From: an uncultured Atopobium sp.
GTDB lineage: Bacteria; Actinomycetota; Coriobacteriia; Coriobacteriales; Atopobiaceae
DNA: 64,000 nucleotides
NCBI GenBank assembly: GCA_938028565.1
Contig: CALIZS010000005.1
Coordinates: 1-64,000, forward strand
Reading direction: 5' to 3'
In this document: positions 42,698 through 50,600 of the stretch, piece by piece
Layout of the letters: every line of letters begins with the position of its first letter
Position numbering within the stretch: position 1 is the stretch's first letter
Notes under the pieces: model-generated
What the model saw: only the letters and a program-made list of their open reading frames with translations
The model's database searches: none
What the model was told of the DNA's origin: nothing
Program-made: the position numbers and the translations under genes

Positions 42698-43612
42698 GTG
42701 AGTCTGTTTAACGCCTATGTAAGCCTTTCTGGGGCCCTTGATGCAACAATCAAGCAAGATGAGCCGCTGAGCCACCATACTTCCTTTAGGATTGGCGGTA
42801 AGGCGTCGCTTTTTGCTGCTGTTCACAGCCATGCGGCGTTGGTCCGTGTGCTTGAGGTGCTTGCAGCTAATCGAGTTGATTGGGTGCTTTTGGGCAAGGG
42901 TTCAAACATTCTTGTCTCTGATAAGGGCTACAACGGCTGCGTTATTGTGCTCGACGATGAGCTTTCTACCATTTCAGTTGGCGAGGATAACCTCATTACT
43001 GCAGGTGCAGGTGCGCTTACGGCACGCGTTTGCAATGAGGCCATGAAAGCAGGTCTTTCTGGTCTTGAGATGTGTGCTGGTATCCCCGGAACTATCGGCG
43101 GCGCTCTTTCGATGAACGCAGGTACTAGGCATGATTGGATTGGTAAAGCCGTCCGTGATTGCGTGGTACTTAAGCCTGGCAAGGGTCTTGTACGCTACGA
43201 TGCCTCCGAGATTGAATGGGGTTATCGTTACACTACGTTTGCACCAGATGAGATCATTCTTGAGGCGACGTTTGCGCTGACAGCATCTAATCGTCCTAAA
43301 GTTGCTCTTGGCATGGATACACTCTTGCAGCGTAGAAGAAATACTCAGCCAACTGGTCAGCTTTGCTGCGGTTCTGTTTTTAAGAACCCAGGTAGTAGGT
43401 CTGCTGGTGCACTTATTGAAGAGTGTGGTCTTAAGGGAGCTACTGAGGGCGGCGCACATATTTCTGATATTCATGCCAACTTTATTGTGAATACCGGTAA
43501 CGCCACCGCCTCAGATGTCATTGCACTTATGCGCAGAGCACACGATGCGGTACAAGAAAAGTTTGACATTGATCTTCAGCCAGAGGTTAAACTTCTGGGT
43601 TTTGGGGTATAG
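42698..43612 (+). CDS. murB: UDP-N-acetylenolpyruvoylglucosamine reductase MurB
   Basis: FAD/NADPH enzyme making UDP-MurNAc. 304 residues. SFRIGGKASLF and LLGKGSNILVSDKGY bind FAD; GIPGTIGGALSMNAG and the catalytic Ser in CCGSVFKNP identify the type II-like enzyme; terminal Glu lies in DLQPEVKLLGFG. GTG start after AGGA, 10 bases after murC. Confidence 0.93.
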   Translation: MSLFNAYVSLSGALDATIKQDEPLSHHTSFRIGGKASLFAAVHSHAALVRVLEVLAANRVDWVLLGKGSNILVSDKGYNGCVIVLDDELSTISVGEDNLITAGAGALTARVCNEAMKAGLSGLEMCAGIPGTIGGALSMNAGTRHDWIGKAVRDCVVLKPGKGLVRYDASEIEWGYRYTTFAPDEIILEATFALTASNRPKVALGMDTLLQRRRNTQPTGQLCCGSVFKNPGSRSAGALIEECGLKGATEGGAHISDIHANFIVNTGNATASDVIALMRRAHDAVQEKFDIDLQPEVKLLGFGV

Positions 43613-43619
43613 GGAAGAT

Positions 43620-44678
43620 ATGGCAGAAGATACTTCAAAGCAAACAATGCGCCGTAAGGGCACAAAAAGGGAGCCTTTATCGTCTGGTTCTACTCAGACG
43701 ACAGGCGCTACTAAGCCTTCTTTTATGAGCAAGGCCTTTAAGCCTAAGCCAAAGGTTGAGGCTACAGCTCCTGATGCAAAACCTTCTGCTAAAAAGATTT
43801 CTGCCAAAAAGCCAAATAACGCTACAAAAACTGCAGCTCAAGCTCGTGCTGAGCGTATTAAACACAGCAGAAAGGTATCGTTTAAGGCAGTACGCACGGC
43901 CTTTATCGTTTTACTTAGCCTCGCCCTTCTCGCTGGCATTGCTTTTCTCGTCCTACGTTCTTCCTCAGTCTTTGCTATTACCAACATTCAGGTAGAGCCA
44001 ACAGAGCACGTCTCTAACGAGCAAATTCAAAAGCTCATTGCTGTAGAAGAGGGAACAACCCTGCTTAATATGGATGAATCCCTTATTACCCAAGAACTTC
44101 AGAAAGACCCTTGGGTAGCCTCTGCAACGTACGAGAGACAGTTCCCCAATACGCTGCGTATTACCATCACAGAGCGCAAGGTCACAGCTGTTGTGGCGCT
44201 TTCTTCTGGTCCGGTTGCATGGTATTTGGGCGAGAATAACGTCTGGCTTGAGGCAGATCAGCTCAACGTACCAGAAGGAAAAACTACCGCTACCGTTGCG
44301 CTTGAGAAGGCAACCTCAGAAGGTGAGCTGCTGATTACCGATGTTCCTGCAACAGTTTCTCCTGTAGCGGGTACCACAGCAACAGACGCAGAAATTCAAG
44401 CGGTTATGCAGTATCAGTCCACGTTCTCGTCAGAGCTTACGTCACAGATTGTGAGTTACTCGGCTAGTAGCGTTGATGCGATTTCTGTCACGCTTACCAA
44501 TGGTGTACAGGTTGCCCTAGGCTCTCCAACACAGATTGCCGACAAAGAAAAAGTGATTCTGGCAATGCTTAAGCAGTTCCCAGGAGAGCTTACGTACTTG
44601 AACGTAAGAACACCTGCAAGCCCAACCTACAGGCGAGTTTCTACCGGAAACGTTCAGTCTGGCTCTGGTGTTTCGTAG
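43620..44678 (+). CDS. ftsQ: FtsQ/DivIB-type division protein
   Basis: Bitopic division scaffold. 352 residues: about 90 cytoplasmic residues rich in Lys, Ala and Thr, a membrane helix (AFIVLLSLALLAGIAFLVL), then a POTRA domain beginning FAITNIQVEPTEHVSNEQIQ and containing DPWVASATYERQFPNTLRITITERK, and a beta domain. The ATG at 43620 follows AGGGAAG and lies 7 bases after murB; the frame extends into murB but with no ribosome site. Confidence 0.9.
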   Translation: MAEDTSKQTMRRKGTKREPLSSGSTQTTGATKPSFMSKAFKPKPKVEATAPDAKPSAKKISAKKPNNATKTAAQARAERIKHSRKVSFKAVRTAFIVLLSLALLAGIAFLVLRSSSVFAITNIQVEPTEHVSNEQIQKLIAVEEGTTLLNMDESLITQELQKDPWVASATYERQFPNTLRITITERKVTAVVALSSGPVAWYLGENNVWLEADQLNVPEGKTTATVALEKATSEGELLITDVPATVSPVAGTTATDAEIQAVMQYQSTFSSELTSQIVSYSASSVDAISVTLTNGVQVALGSPTQIADKEKVILAMLKQFPGELTYLNVRTPASPTYRRVSTGNVQSGSGVS

Positions 44679-44758
44679 GTAAATGCGCAAGCTATATGTG
44701 CCGTTAGGGAATAGTTTCCTACCGTTTACCAGCTTTCTTCACAATTTCTACATATTAT

Positions 44759-44841
44759 TTGACTTGTATGGGTCAGTTGTGCAAATATACCCCGCTTTGC
44801 ATGAAGCGTAAGCCTTAACTTGAGGTTTAGGGTTTTATACA
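44759..44841 (+). promoter_or_regulatory. candidate ftsZ promoters in the 247-base ftsQ-ftsZ gap
   Basis: P1: TTGACT (44759-44764), 18-base spacer, AAATAT (44783-44788). P2: CTTAAC (44814-44819), 16-base spacer, TATACA (44836-44841). No ftsA or other gene is found in the gap. Confidence 0.45.
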
Positions 44842-44925
44842 GCGGTTCTGCGAGCGCATAAACGTAGCCTAAGCGCAGTCGCGCTCCGGGACAAACGGGC
44901 ACAAGCGTGCCTCAAGGAGGAAGAC

Positions 44926-46062
44926 ATGATTAAGGACACCGATACCCTTAACAACTATCTTGCTGTAATCAAGGTTGTTGGCGTTGGTGGCGGCGGAACT
45001 AACGCTGTCAACCGCATGATTGAAGAAGGCATCCGTGGCGTTGAGTTCGTTGCTGTAAACACCGATGCACAGGCTCTTGCAATCTCCGATGCTGACATTA
45101 AGGTTCACATCGGTACTGACATCACCAAGGGTCTTGGTGCTGGCGCTAACCCTGAGGTTGGTAAAGAGGCAGCAGAGGATAGTCGCGACGAGATCAAGGC
45201 TGCACTTGCTGGCGCTGATATGGTCTTCATTACTGCTGGTGAGGGTGGCGGTACTGGTACCGGCGCTGCTCCAGTTGTTGCTGATATTGCAAAGAATGAC
45301 GTTGGCGCACTGACCGTTGGCGTTGTTACTAAGCCATTCTCCTTCGAGGGCCGTCGTCGTTATGGTTCTGCAGCTGACGGAATCAAGACTCTTTCCGAGA
45401 ATGTTGATACTCTCATTGTTATTCCAAACGATCGTCTACTTGATCTTTCTGAGAAGAAGACCACCATGCTTGAGGCATTCCGCATGGCTGACGACGTTCT
45501 ATGCCAGGGCACCCAGGGTATTACCGACCTCATCACGGTTCCTGGCCTGATCAACCTCGACTTTGCAGATGTCTGCACCATCATGAAGGGCGCAGGTAGC
45601 GCAATGATGGGCATTGGTATTGCTGCTGGTGATAACCGCGCTGCTGATGCTGCAACTGAGGCAATTTCTAGCCGCCTGCTTGAGAGCTCCATCGAGGGCG
45701 CAACCCGCGTTCTTCTCTCTATTGCTGGTAACAAAGACCTTGGTATTCAGGAGATTAACGAGGCAGCTGACCTGGTTGCTAAGAACGTTGATCCTGATGC
45801 AAACATCATCTTTGGTACTGTTGTTGATGAGTCCTTGGGCGATCAGGTTCGCGTAACCGTTATTGCAACTGGTTTCAATGACTCTAACGTTCAGCAGCAG
45901 CTTCCAACTCTGAACACTCAGAGTGCAAGCCGTCCAAGTCGTCCTGTTCAGCCACAGCCAACTCGTCCTGTGACTGCTCAGCCACAGCCTGCTCGCGCCA
46001 ACAACTCTTCTAATGAGAAAGAGTTTGATATTCCAGACTTCCTTAAGCGTAGCCGCATCTAA
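44926..46062 (+). CDS. ftsZ: cell division GTPase FtsZ
   Basis: Tubulin-like GTPase that forms the Z ring. 378 residues. GVGGGGTNAVNRMIEEG, FVAVNTDAQAL, tubulin signature GGGTGTGAAP, NFADVC-like LDFADVCTIMKGAG, a Pro/Gln-rich linker and the conserved C-terminal peptide DIPDFLKRSRI used by SepF or FtsA. CAAGGAGGAAGAC precedes the ATG. It has its own upstream promoter region; pgeF follows 2 bases after its stop. Confidence 0.97.
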   Translation: MIKDTDTLNNYLAVIKVVGVGGGGTNAVNRMIEEGIRGVEFVAVNTDAQALAISDADIKVHIGTDITKGLGAGANPEVGKEAAEDSRDEIKAALAGADMVFITAGEGGGTGTGAAPVVADIAKNDVGALTVGVVTKPFSFEGRRRYGSAADGIKTLSENVDTLIVIPNDRLLDLSEKKTTMLEAFRMADDVLCQGTQGITDLITVPGLINLDFADVCTIMKGAGSAMMGIGIAAGDNRAADAATEAISSRLLESSIEGATRVLLSIAGNKDLGIQEINEAADLVAKNVDPDANIIFGTVVDESLGDQVRVTVIATGFNDSNVQQQLPTLNTQSASRPSRPVQPQPTRPVTAQPQPARANNSSNEKEFDIPDFLKRSRI

Positions 46063-46064
46063 AT

Positions 46065-46889
46065 ATGTGCGCGCTGAATAGACAGTGCTTACACGGCGTG
46101 ACCCTGCTTATGGATCCTGAGGTTCCATGCGGGGTCACGCTCGCATTTACCGAGCGTACTGGCGGTTTTTCAGAAGGGGAGTTTAGCTCCCTCAATCTGG
46201 GAAGTAGGTGTGGAGACAATCTGCATCAGGTGCAAAAGAACCGCCAGCTGGTCTTAGAGGCTCTTGGAGCTGGCGAGTTTTTCTCGCAGCTCCTTATTCC
46301 TCATCAGGTGCACGGAAGCAAGGTAGTTTGCCTGACTTCCAATACATCAGAGGCTTTTGAGGTGGCTAAAGCTGAGGCAGAAGCTGGTGCAGACGCCATA
46401 GTATGTACGGTTCAAAATACGCCTGTGATGTTGGCGTTTGCCGATTGTGTGCCCGTAATTCTTGTAGCTCCCGGCGGATTTGCGGTGGCGCATTCTGGCT
46501 GGAAAGGCACAATTGCCCGCATTTCTGTTCGCGCAACCGAGGCGCTTTGCCAGGCAACTGGCGCCAAGTCTTCTGAGGTCAAAGCCTATATTGGTCCGCA
46601 CATTGGCGGCGCTGACTACGAGGTTTCTCCGGAGCTCATTCAGATGTTCTCACAAGAGTTTGGTTCTGGCGTTGTAGACCGTGCATCTGGCGAGAGGTAC
46701 TTAGATCTTGGATATGCCGTCAGAGCCGCACTGGTAGATGCTGGTGTACGCGCGTCTGCTATCGAAGAGGTTACTGACTCGACCGCCTCTACAACTGAGC
46801 GGTTCTTCTCGTACCGTGCAGAGCATGGTAAGTGCGGAAGACACGCGGCTGTTGCTTACATGGCTGAAAGTTGGGTAGAAGACGTTTAG
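46065..46889 (+). CDS. pgeF: purine nucleoside phosphorylase/laccase-domain protein (YfiH, PgeF)
   Basis: Cytoplasmic multicopper-oxidase-domain (LACC1/YfiH) protein; relatives act on purine nucleosides or edit peptidoglycan precursors (E. coli PgeF). 274 residues. Zn ligands in PHQVHGSKV, FADCVPVILV and VAHSGWKGT; also YIGPHIGGADYEV. Placement directly after ftsZ is common in Gram-positives. An 11-bp hairpin lies within the gene at 46266-46293. Confidence 0.88.
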   Translation: MCALNRQCLHGVTLLMDPEVPCGVTLAFTERTGGFSEGEFSSLNLGSRCGDNLHQVQKNRQLVLEALGAGEFFSQLLIPHQVHGSKVVCLTSNTSEAFEVAKAEAEAGADAIVCTVQNTPVMLAFADCVPVILVAPGGFAVAHSGWKGTIARISVRATEALCQATGAKSSEVKAYIGPHIGGADYEVSPELIQMFSQEFGSGVVDRASGERYLDLGYAVRAALVDAGVRASAIEEVTDSTASTTERFFSYRAEHGKCGRHAAVAYMAESWVEDV

Positions 46890-46977
46890 CGCTATCGGAG
46901 AAGGCGTTTAGGTCTACGACAAAAGTCGTTAAACGTTACGTAAGATGTTGATGTATTCACCGCAAGAGATGATGGCT

Positions 46978-47712
46978 ATGACGTACGATTCAGACGAATA
47001 TCTTGAGTTTATAAAGGCTCGTAGAGCTCAGATTGAGTCACTTGTGGCGGATGCTGCAAAAAAGTCCGGCAGAAGCGCCTCTGAGATTGAAATTGTAGCT
47101 GTCTCCAAAACCGTACCTGTTGAGGCCGTCCTTGCAGCTTATAAGGCAGGCTATAGGGTTTTTGGCGAGAATCGCCCACAAGAGCTGACACATAAACTGA
47201 CGTGTTTATCTGAAACTCCTTTTGCGTCTGAGATATCTTTTGACATGATTGGTAATCTTCAGAAGAACAAGATTAACCAGGTAGTTGGTAAGGTTCGCTA
47301 CATTCATTCAATTTCTTCCGAACATCTTGCAGAGGCGGTTTCAAAGCGTGCTGAGATGAAGGGTACTGAGGAGTCTGTTCTACTTGAGGTAAACGTCTCC
47401 GCTGAAGCCTCAAAATCGGGTTTCTCACCAGAAGAAGTGTCTGAGTCTATTCAAAAGATTGTTGAGCTTCCGCACATTTCTGTTGTGGGTCTGATGACTA
47501 TGGCACCAAAAGATGATCCAGAGCGCGCCAAGAGAACATTCTCAGGACTTCGAGAATTGCGTGATCGCTTAAGCCAACAAGTTGGTTTGAAGTTAGATGT
47601 TCTTTCTTGCGGCATGAGTGATGACTTTACGTATGCCATTGAAGAGGGTTCTACGACTATTCGACTGGGTCGAGTATTGTTTGACCCAGCCTATACGTTG
47701 AGTGGGCACTAA
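46978..47712 (+). CDS. yggS: YggS family PLP homeostasis protein
   Basis: Single-domain PLP-binding protein that balances vitamin B6 and amino-acid pools. About 244 residues. IVAVSKTVPVEAVLAAYKAGYRVFGENRPQEL contains the PLP Lys; HFIGxLQxNK appears as FDMIGNLQKNKIN; LLEVNVSAEASKSGF and LSCGMSDDFTYAIEEGSTTIRLGR complete the family. The start is uncertain: ATGs occur at 46945, 46951, 46969, 46972 and 46978, and 46978 best fits AAGAGA and the family N-terminus. Upstream of sepF as in many Gram-positives. Confidence 0.9.
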   Translation: MTYDSDEYLEFIKARRAQIESLVADAAKKSGRSASEIEIVAVSKTVPVEAVLAAYKAGYRVFGENRPQELTHKLTCLSETPFASEISFDMIGNLQKNKINQVVGKVRYIHSISSEHLAEAVSKRAEMKGTEESVLLEVNVSAEASKSGFSPEEVSESIQKIVELPHISVVGLMTMAPKDDPERAKRTFSGLRELRDRLSQQVGLKLDVLSCGMSDDFTYAIEEGSTTIRLGRVLFDPAYTLSGH

Positions 47713-47770
47713 AATAGTTGCAAGTTTTTGATACAGTAGTAAGAAGTTACGTGCGTTACAGAAAGGCACA

Positions 47771-48454
47771 ATGATGAGCATTCTTGATACGCTAAGAGCA
47801 AAGCTTCGTGGTGGTCAGGACGATGAGTACTACGACGATGAGTATTACGGCGATGAGGGCTATGACGAGGTAGATGAAGCTTCTCCACGTTCATACGATG
47901 ATCGTGCACAGCAAGGCTCTTCCAACAGACTACTGGGCAATCCATCCAGACCAGAGGCAGAGAGCGTTTCTGTGTATACGCGCTCTGGCAAGCCAATCAG
48001 CACAAATCCAGCTGCTTCTTATAATCCTCAGCAGGATATGCGCTCCCGTGCTTCTGCATATGCATCTCGTCAGGAGCCTTCTGGATACACTCCTTCTTAC
48101 GAGCATACCGTGAGCCCAAATCTGCCAACTCCTGGTGATATTGGTCTTCGTCCTGTGAGCCGTACAAGCTATTCCGGACAGCTGCCACCATATGTTCTTC
48201 GTCCTGTTTCTTATGACGATGTTCAGTCGGTAGTTCGCCGTGTTCGTACTGGTCAGCCAGTTGTCCTTATCTTTAAGAACACTAACATTGAGGTTGCCAA
48301 GAGAATTTTGGACTTCAGTTTTGGTCTTTCTTATGGACTTGACGGAGCTGTTGAAGAAGTTGCTGACCGCGTTTTTGTTGTACTTCCTCATGGTGTCTCT
48401 TTGACGCAAGCTGATCTTGATAAGCTTGCTGATGAGGGCGAGATTACCAGGTAA
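47771..48454 (+). CDS. sepF: cell division protein SepF
   Basis: Membrane-associated partner of FtsZ. 227 residues: an N-terminal amphipathic helix candidate (MSILDTLRAKLRG), a very acidic Tyr/Asp region (DDEYYDDEYYGDEGYDE), a long disordered Ser/Pro-rich middle, and the C-terminal SepF domain (LRPVSYDDVQSVVRRVRTGQPVVLIFKNTNIEVAKRILDFSFGL, VFVVLPHGV). GAAAGGCACA precedes the ATG pair at 47771 and 47774. With no ftsA in the cluster it probably anchors FtsZ to the membrane. Confidence 0.93.
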   Translation: MMSILDTLRAKLRGGQDDEYYDDEYYGDEGYDEVDEASPRSYDDRAQQGSSNRLLGNPSRPEAESVSVYTRSGKPISTNPAASYNPQQDMRSRASAYASRQEPSGYTPSYEHTVSPNLPTPGDIGLRPVSRTSYSGQLPPYVLRPVSYDDVQSVVRRVRTGQPVVLIFKNTNIEVAKRILDFSFGLSYGLDGAVEEVADRVFVVLPHGVSLTQADLDKLADEGEITR

Positions 48455-48466
48455 CTGGAGGTTTTT

Positions 48467-48745
48467 GTGTTTTCGTATTATGTCTTGAACGCGCTCTATA
48501 CTTTGTTGAGGATTTACAGCTTCTGCATTGTGGTATGGTGCCTGTCCTCTTGGATTACTGTTTCTAACGACAAGTTCAATCACGTCCTTGAGGGAATTGG
48601 CAAAATTGTTGAGCCATACCTCAGTGTGTTTAGGAACGTAATTCCTCCAATTTCTGGCATTGACCTCTCGCCGATTGTTGCACTTTTTGTGCTTAATCTT
48701 GTGGGACGTTTTGCCATTTCGACGCTGGGCCTTATACTAATATAG
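48467..48745 (+). CDS. yggT: YggT family membrane protein
   Basis: 92-residue integral membrane protein with two or three hydrophobic segments and the family pattern RIYSFCIVVWCLSSWI ... VEPYLSVFRNVIPPISGIDLSPIVALFVL. YggT relatives (YlmG) sit between sepF and divIVA and affect division and envelope integrity. GTG start after CTGGAGG. The gene is 12 bases after sepF. Confidence 0.88.
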   Translation: MFSYYVLNALYTLLRIYSFCIVVWCLSSWITVSNDKFNHVLEGIGKIVEPYLSVFRNVIPPISGIDLSPIVALFVLNLVGRFAISTLGLILI

Positions 48746-48746
48746 G

Positions 48747-48786
48747 AAACTAGTTTGTCTTTGATTACAAACTGAGTAGTTATGAT
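48747..48786 (+). promoter_or_regulatory. divIVA promoter with overlapping dyads
   Basis: TATGAT (48781-48786) is the likely -10. Upstream lie a 10-bp palindrome AAACTAGTTT (48747-48756) and a 7-bp dyad AGTTTGT-N8-ACAAACT (48752-48773) covering the -35 zone. The repeated half-site looks like an operator. Confidence 0.45.
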
Positions 48787-48824
48787 GTGTGGTACGTCTA
48801 CTCGCAGACTGAAAGGGAACAAAG

Positions 48825-49460
48825 ATGGCAATCACACCAGCAGACATCGAGCAGCAGACATTCTCTCCTGCTGAGACCGGCTACAATCCAGAGGAAGTTG
48901 ACGCATTTCTTGAGCAGCTCTCTTCTGAGGTTGATGCAATGCTTCAAAAGATCGCTGACCTTAAGGGCCGTCTGACCAGCACTGAGCAGCAGCTTGCTGC
49001 AGCACAGGCACAGGTTGCAAACCTTGAGGAGAACGCAAGCGTTCCTTCTGTTGAGGAGACAAACGCTGCAGCTATTGCTGCATCTGAGCACCAGATTTCT
49101 CAGGTCCTCATTGTTGCTCAGCAGAGCGCAGATAAGCTTGTTGCAGATGCTCGCGCAAATGCAGAGCGCATCCGCAACGAGGCAGACCAGAAGGCTCGTG
49201 AGGTTATCCGTCAGGCTCTTGCAGAGAAGCAGACTGAGCTTGATGAGATTGATCGCCTCAAGCAGTCCCGTGAGGACTTCCGCGCTGAGTACCGCAAGCT
49301 CCTCCAGCACTTCCTGGATGACGCAGACTCTGTCTTCCCAGAGACTGTTCTTACCAACAATGCTCCAACTGGTTCCCAGAATGCTGCTCAGCCTGCAGCT
49401 CAGCAGACTCAGATTTCTGCACCTGCACCTGCGGCTGGTGACTTCAACGACCTTGATTAA
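48825..49460 (+). CDS. divIVA: DivIVA domain protein
   Basis: Pole- and septum-targeting coiled-coil protein. 211 residues: N-terminal membrane-binding segment ITPADIEQQTFSPAETGYNPEEVDAFLEQLSSEVDAM, coiled coils (LTSTEQQLAAAQAQVANLEE and a long second helix with many Ala/Glu/Arg), and a Gln/Ala/Pro-rich tail. GAAAGGGAAC precedes the ATG. It has its own promoter and terminator and closes the division cluster. Confidence 0.93.
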   Translation: MAITPADIEQQTFSPAETGYNPEEVDAFLEQLSSEVDAMLQKIADLKGRLTSTEQQLAAAQAQVANLEENASVPSVEETNAAAIAASEHQISQVLIVAQQSADKLVADARANAERIRNEADQKAREVIRQALAEKQTELDEIDRLKQSREDFRAEYRKLLQHFLDDADSVFPETVLTNNAPTGSQNAAQPAAQQTQISAPAPAAGDFNDLD

Positions 49461-49487
49461 GTCTTAGGTCGTTACTTTTGTACTAAT

Positions 49488-49517
49488 AAGCGCTCAGCTC
49501 TGCTGGGCGCTTTTTTG
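49488..49517. terminator. intrinsic terminator after divIVA
   Basis: AAGCGCTCAGC (49488-49498) pairs with GCTGGGCGCTT (49502-49512), one G-U pair, then a T run. It separates divIVA from the convergent repair operon. Confidence 0.88.
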
Positions 49518-49541
49518 TATCAGTCGTCTTAAGCGGCAGCT

Positions 49542-50600
49542 TTATAACCCAGAAGTAAGCTCTTTGCGAAGTGTCTGCTTTTGTTCTATATGATGCACAT
49601 CCTTTCTGTTTTCTCGCCCTTGATAGCGAGCAGGTACGCCTTGGCTACGCACGGATTCTGCATTTGTATTTGCAGTGAGTTCAGGGAGCCCTTGCCATAC
49701 ACGTTTTGGCATCCAATGGGCGCGCAAGTCATATCCTCTTTCTGCAGGCCCGCGACCCTCTAGACCAACTCCCTCATAGAAGCGCCTCCACATGGCCTGC
49801 ACGTATTTCTCATCAGTTGCAAGGTCTGTTCTAGAGAGCAATTCTTCCAAAGAGGCATCGTCCAGCTGAATTGTTCCAAAGGTCTTCATTTCTGGTGCAT
49901 AAAAACTGACTATATGATGAGCTGGATCAACAATAAAAAACCGCTCTGTACTCATCCGTTTGACAAAGTAATTGAAAGTTAGTGGCACTACGTTTGCATT
50001 AGGTTGAAATACAGACATAAAAGAGCCATCTGACATGCGAGAAAACCGCACAAATTGTCGCGTATGCTCTCGTTCAGTTTCTACCTGCCTAGCCAGGGCA
50101 TTAAACTCTGCCACGGTTGGGTCTGCAATATCTTCAAGGGCTCCTACACCATAGGAGAATGCAAGACGAATGTATCGATGCACAATCTCCGGCATCGTAT
50201 GAGCATCTGAAGCACATGCCAAAACAATGCGACGTGTTATTTCTCTTGTGCCTACTTTCTTCTCTAGTCCAGTTAGAACTCGTTTAGCCAAGGCTACTAC
50301 TGAGTCATCAGAAGGGTCTGGTCCACAGAGAACATGCTCCCCAAGGCTAGGCTGACAAAAGTTTTCTCTAACAAGACGTACGTGTGCTGGGTTAGCATGT
50401 GAGAGATAAGTGAGCCCCACAGCCCCTACAACGCCTTCTAAGCTTGGATTACAGGCGATAACAACCTTCTGAGGCTTGGAGAGTCTTGTAAGCCTCTGAA
50501 CAAGCGAGACAAGCTCTACGCTCTGATCAGAAGAGCCTGAGTTGAGAGGACTCAATACGGCGTCTTGTTTTGTTGTACGAACTTGCTTTGGCATCAGCAA
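49542..50600 (-). CDS. TIGR03915/DUF4130-type putative DNA repair protein
   Basis: 352 residues. The central block FVRFSRMSDGSFMSVFQPNANVVPLTFNYFVKRMSTERFFIVDPAHHIVSFY is characteristic of the SAM-partner DNA metabolism family (DUF4130). The family is known by co-occurrence with the radical SAM protein encoded just upstream, and its biochemical role is not established. It overlaps that gene by 74 bases (68 if the ATG at 50594 is used), indicating coupled translation. The C-terminal ~80 residues are polar and not recognisable. Confidence 0.8.
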   Translation of the reverse strand: MLMPKQVRTTKQDAVLSPLNSGSSDQSVELVSLVQRLTRLSKPQKVVIACNPSLEGVVGAVGLTYLSHANPAHVRLVRENFCQPSLGEHVLCGPDPSDDSVVALAKRVLTGLEKKVGTREITRRIVLACASDAHTMPEIVHRYIRLAFSYGVGALEDIADPTVAEFNALARQVETEREHTRQFVRFSRMSDGSFMSVFQPNANVVPLTFNYFVKRMSTERFFIVDPAHHIVSFYAPEMKTFGTIQLDDASLEELLSRTDLATDEKYVQAMWRRFYEGVGLEGRGPAERGYDLRAHWMPKRVWQGLPELTANTNAESVRSQGVPARYQGRENRKDVHHIEQKQTLRKELTSGL

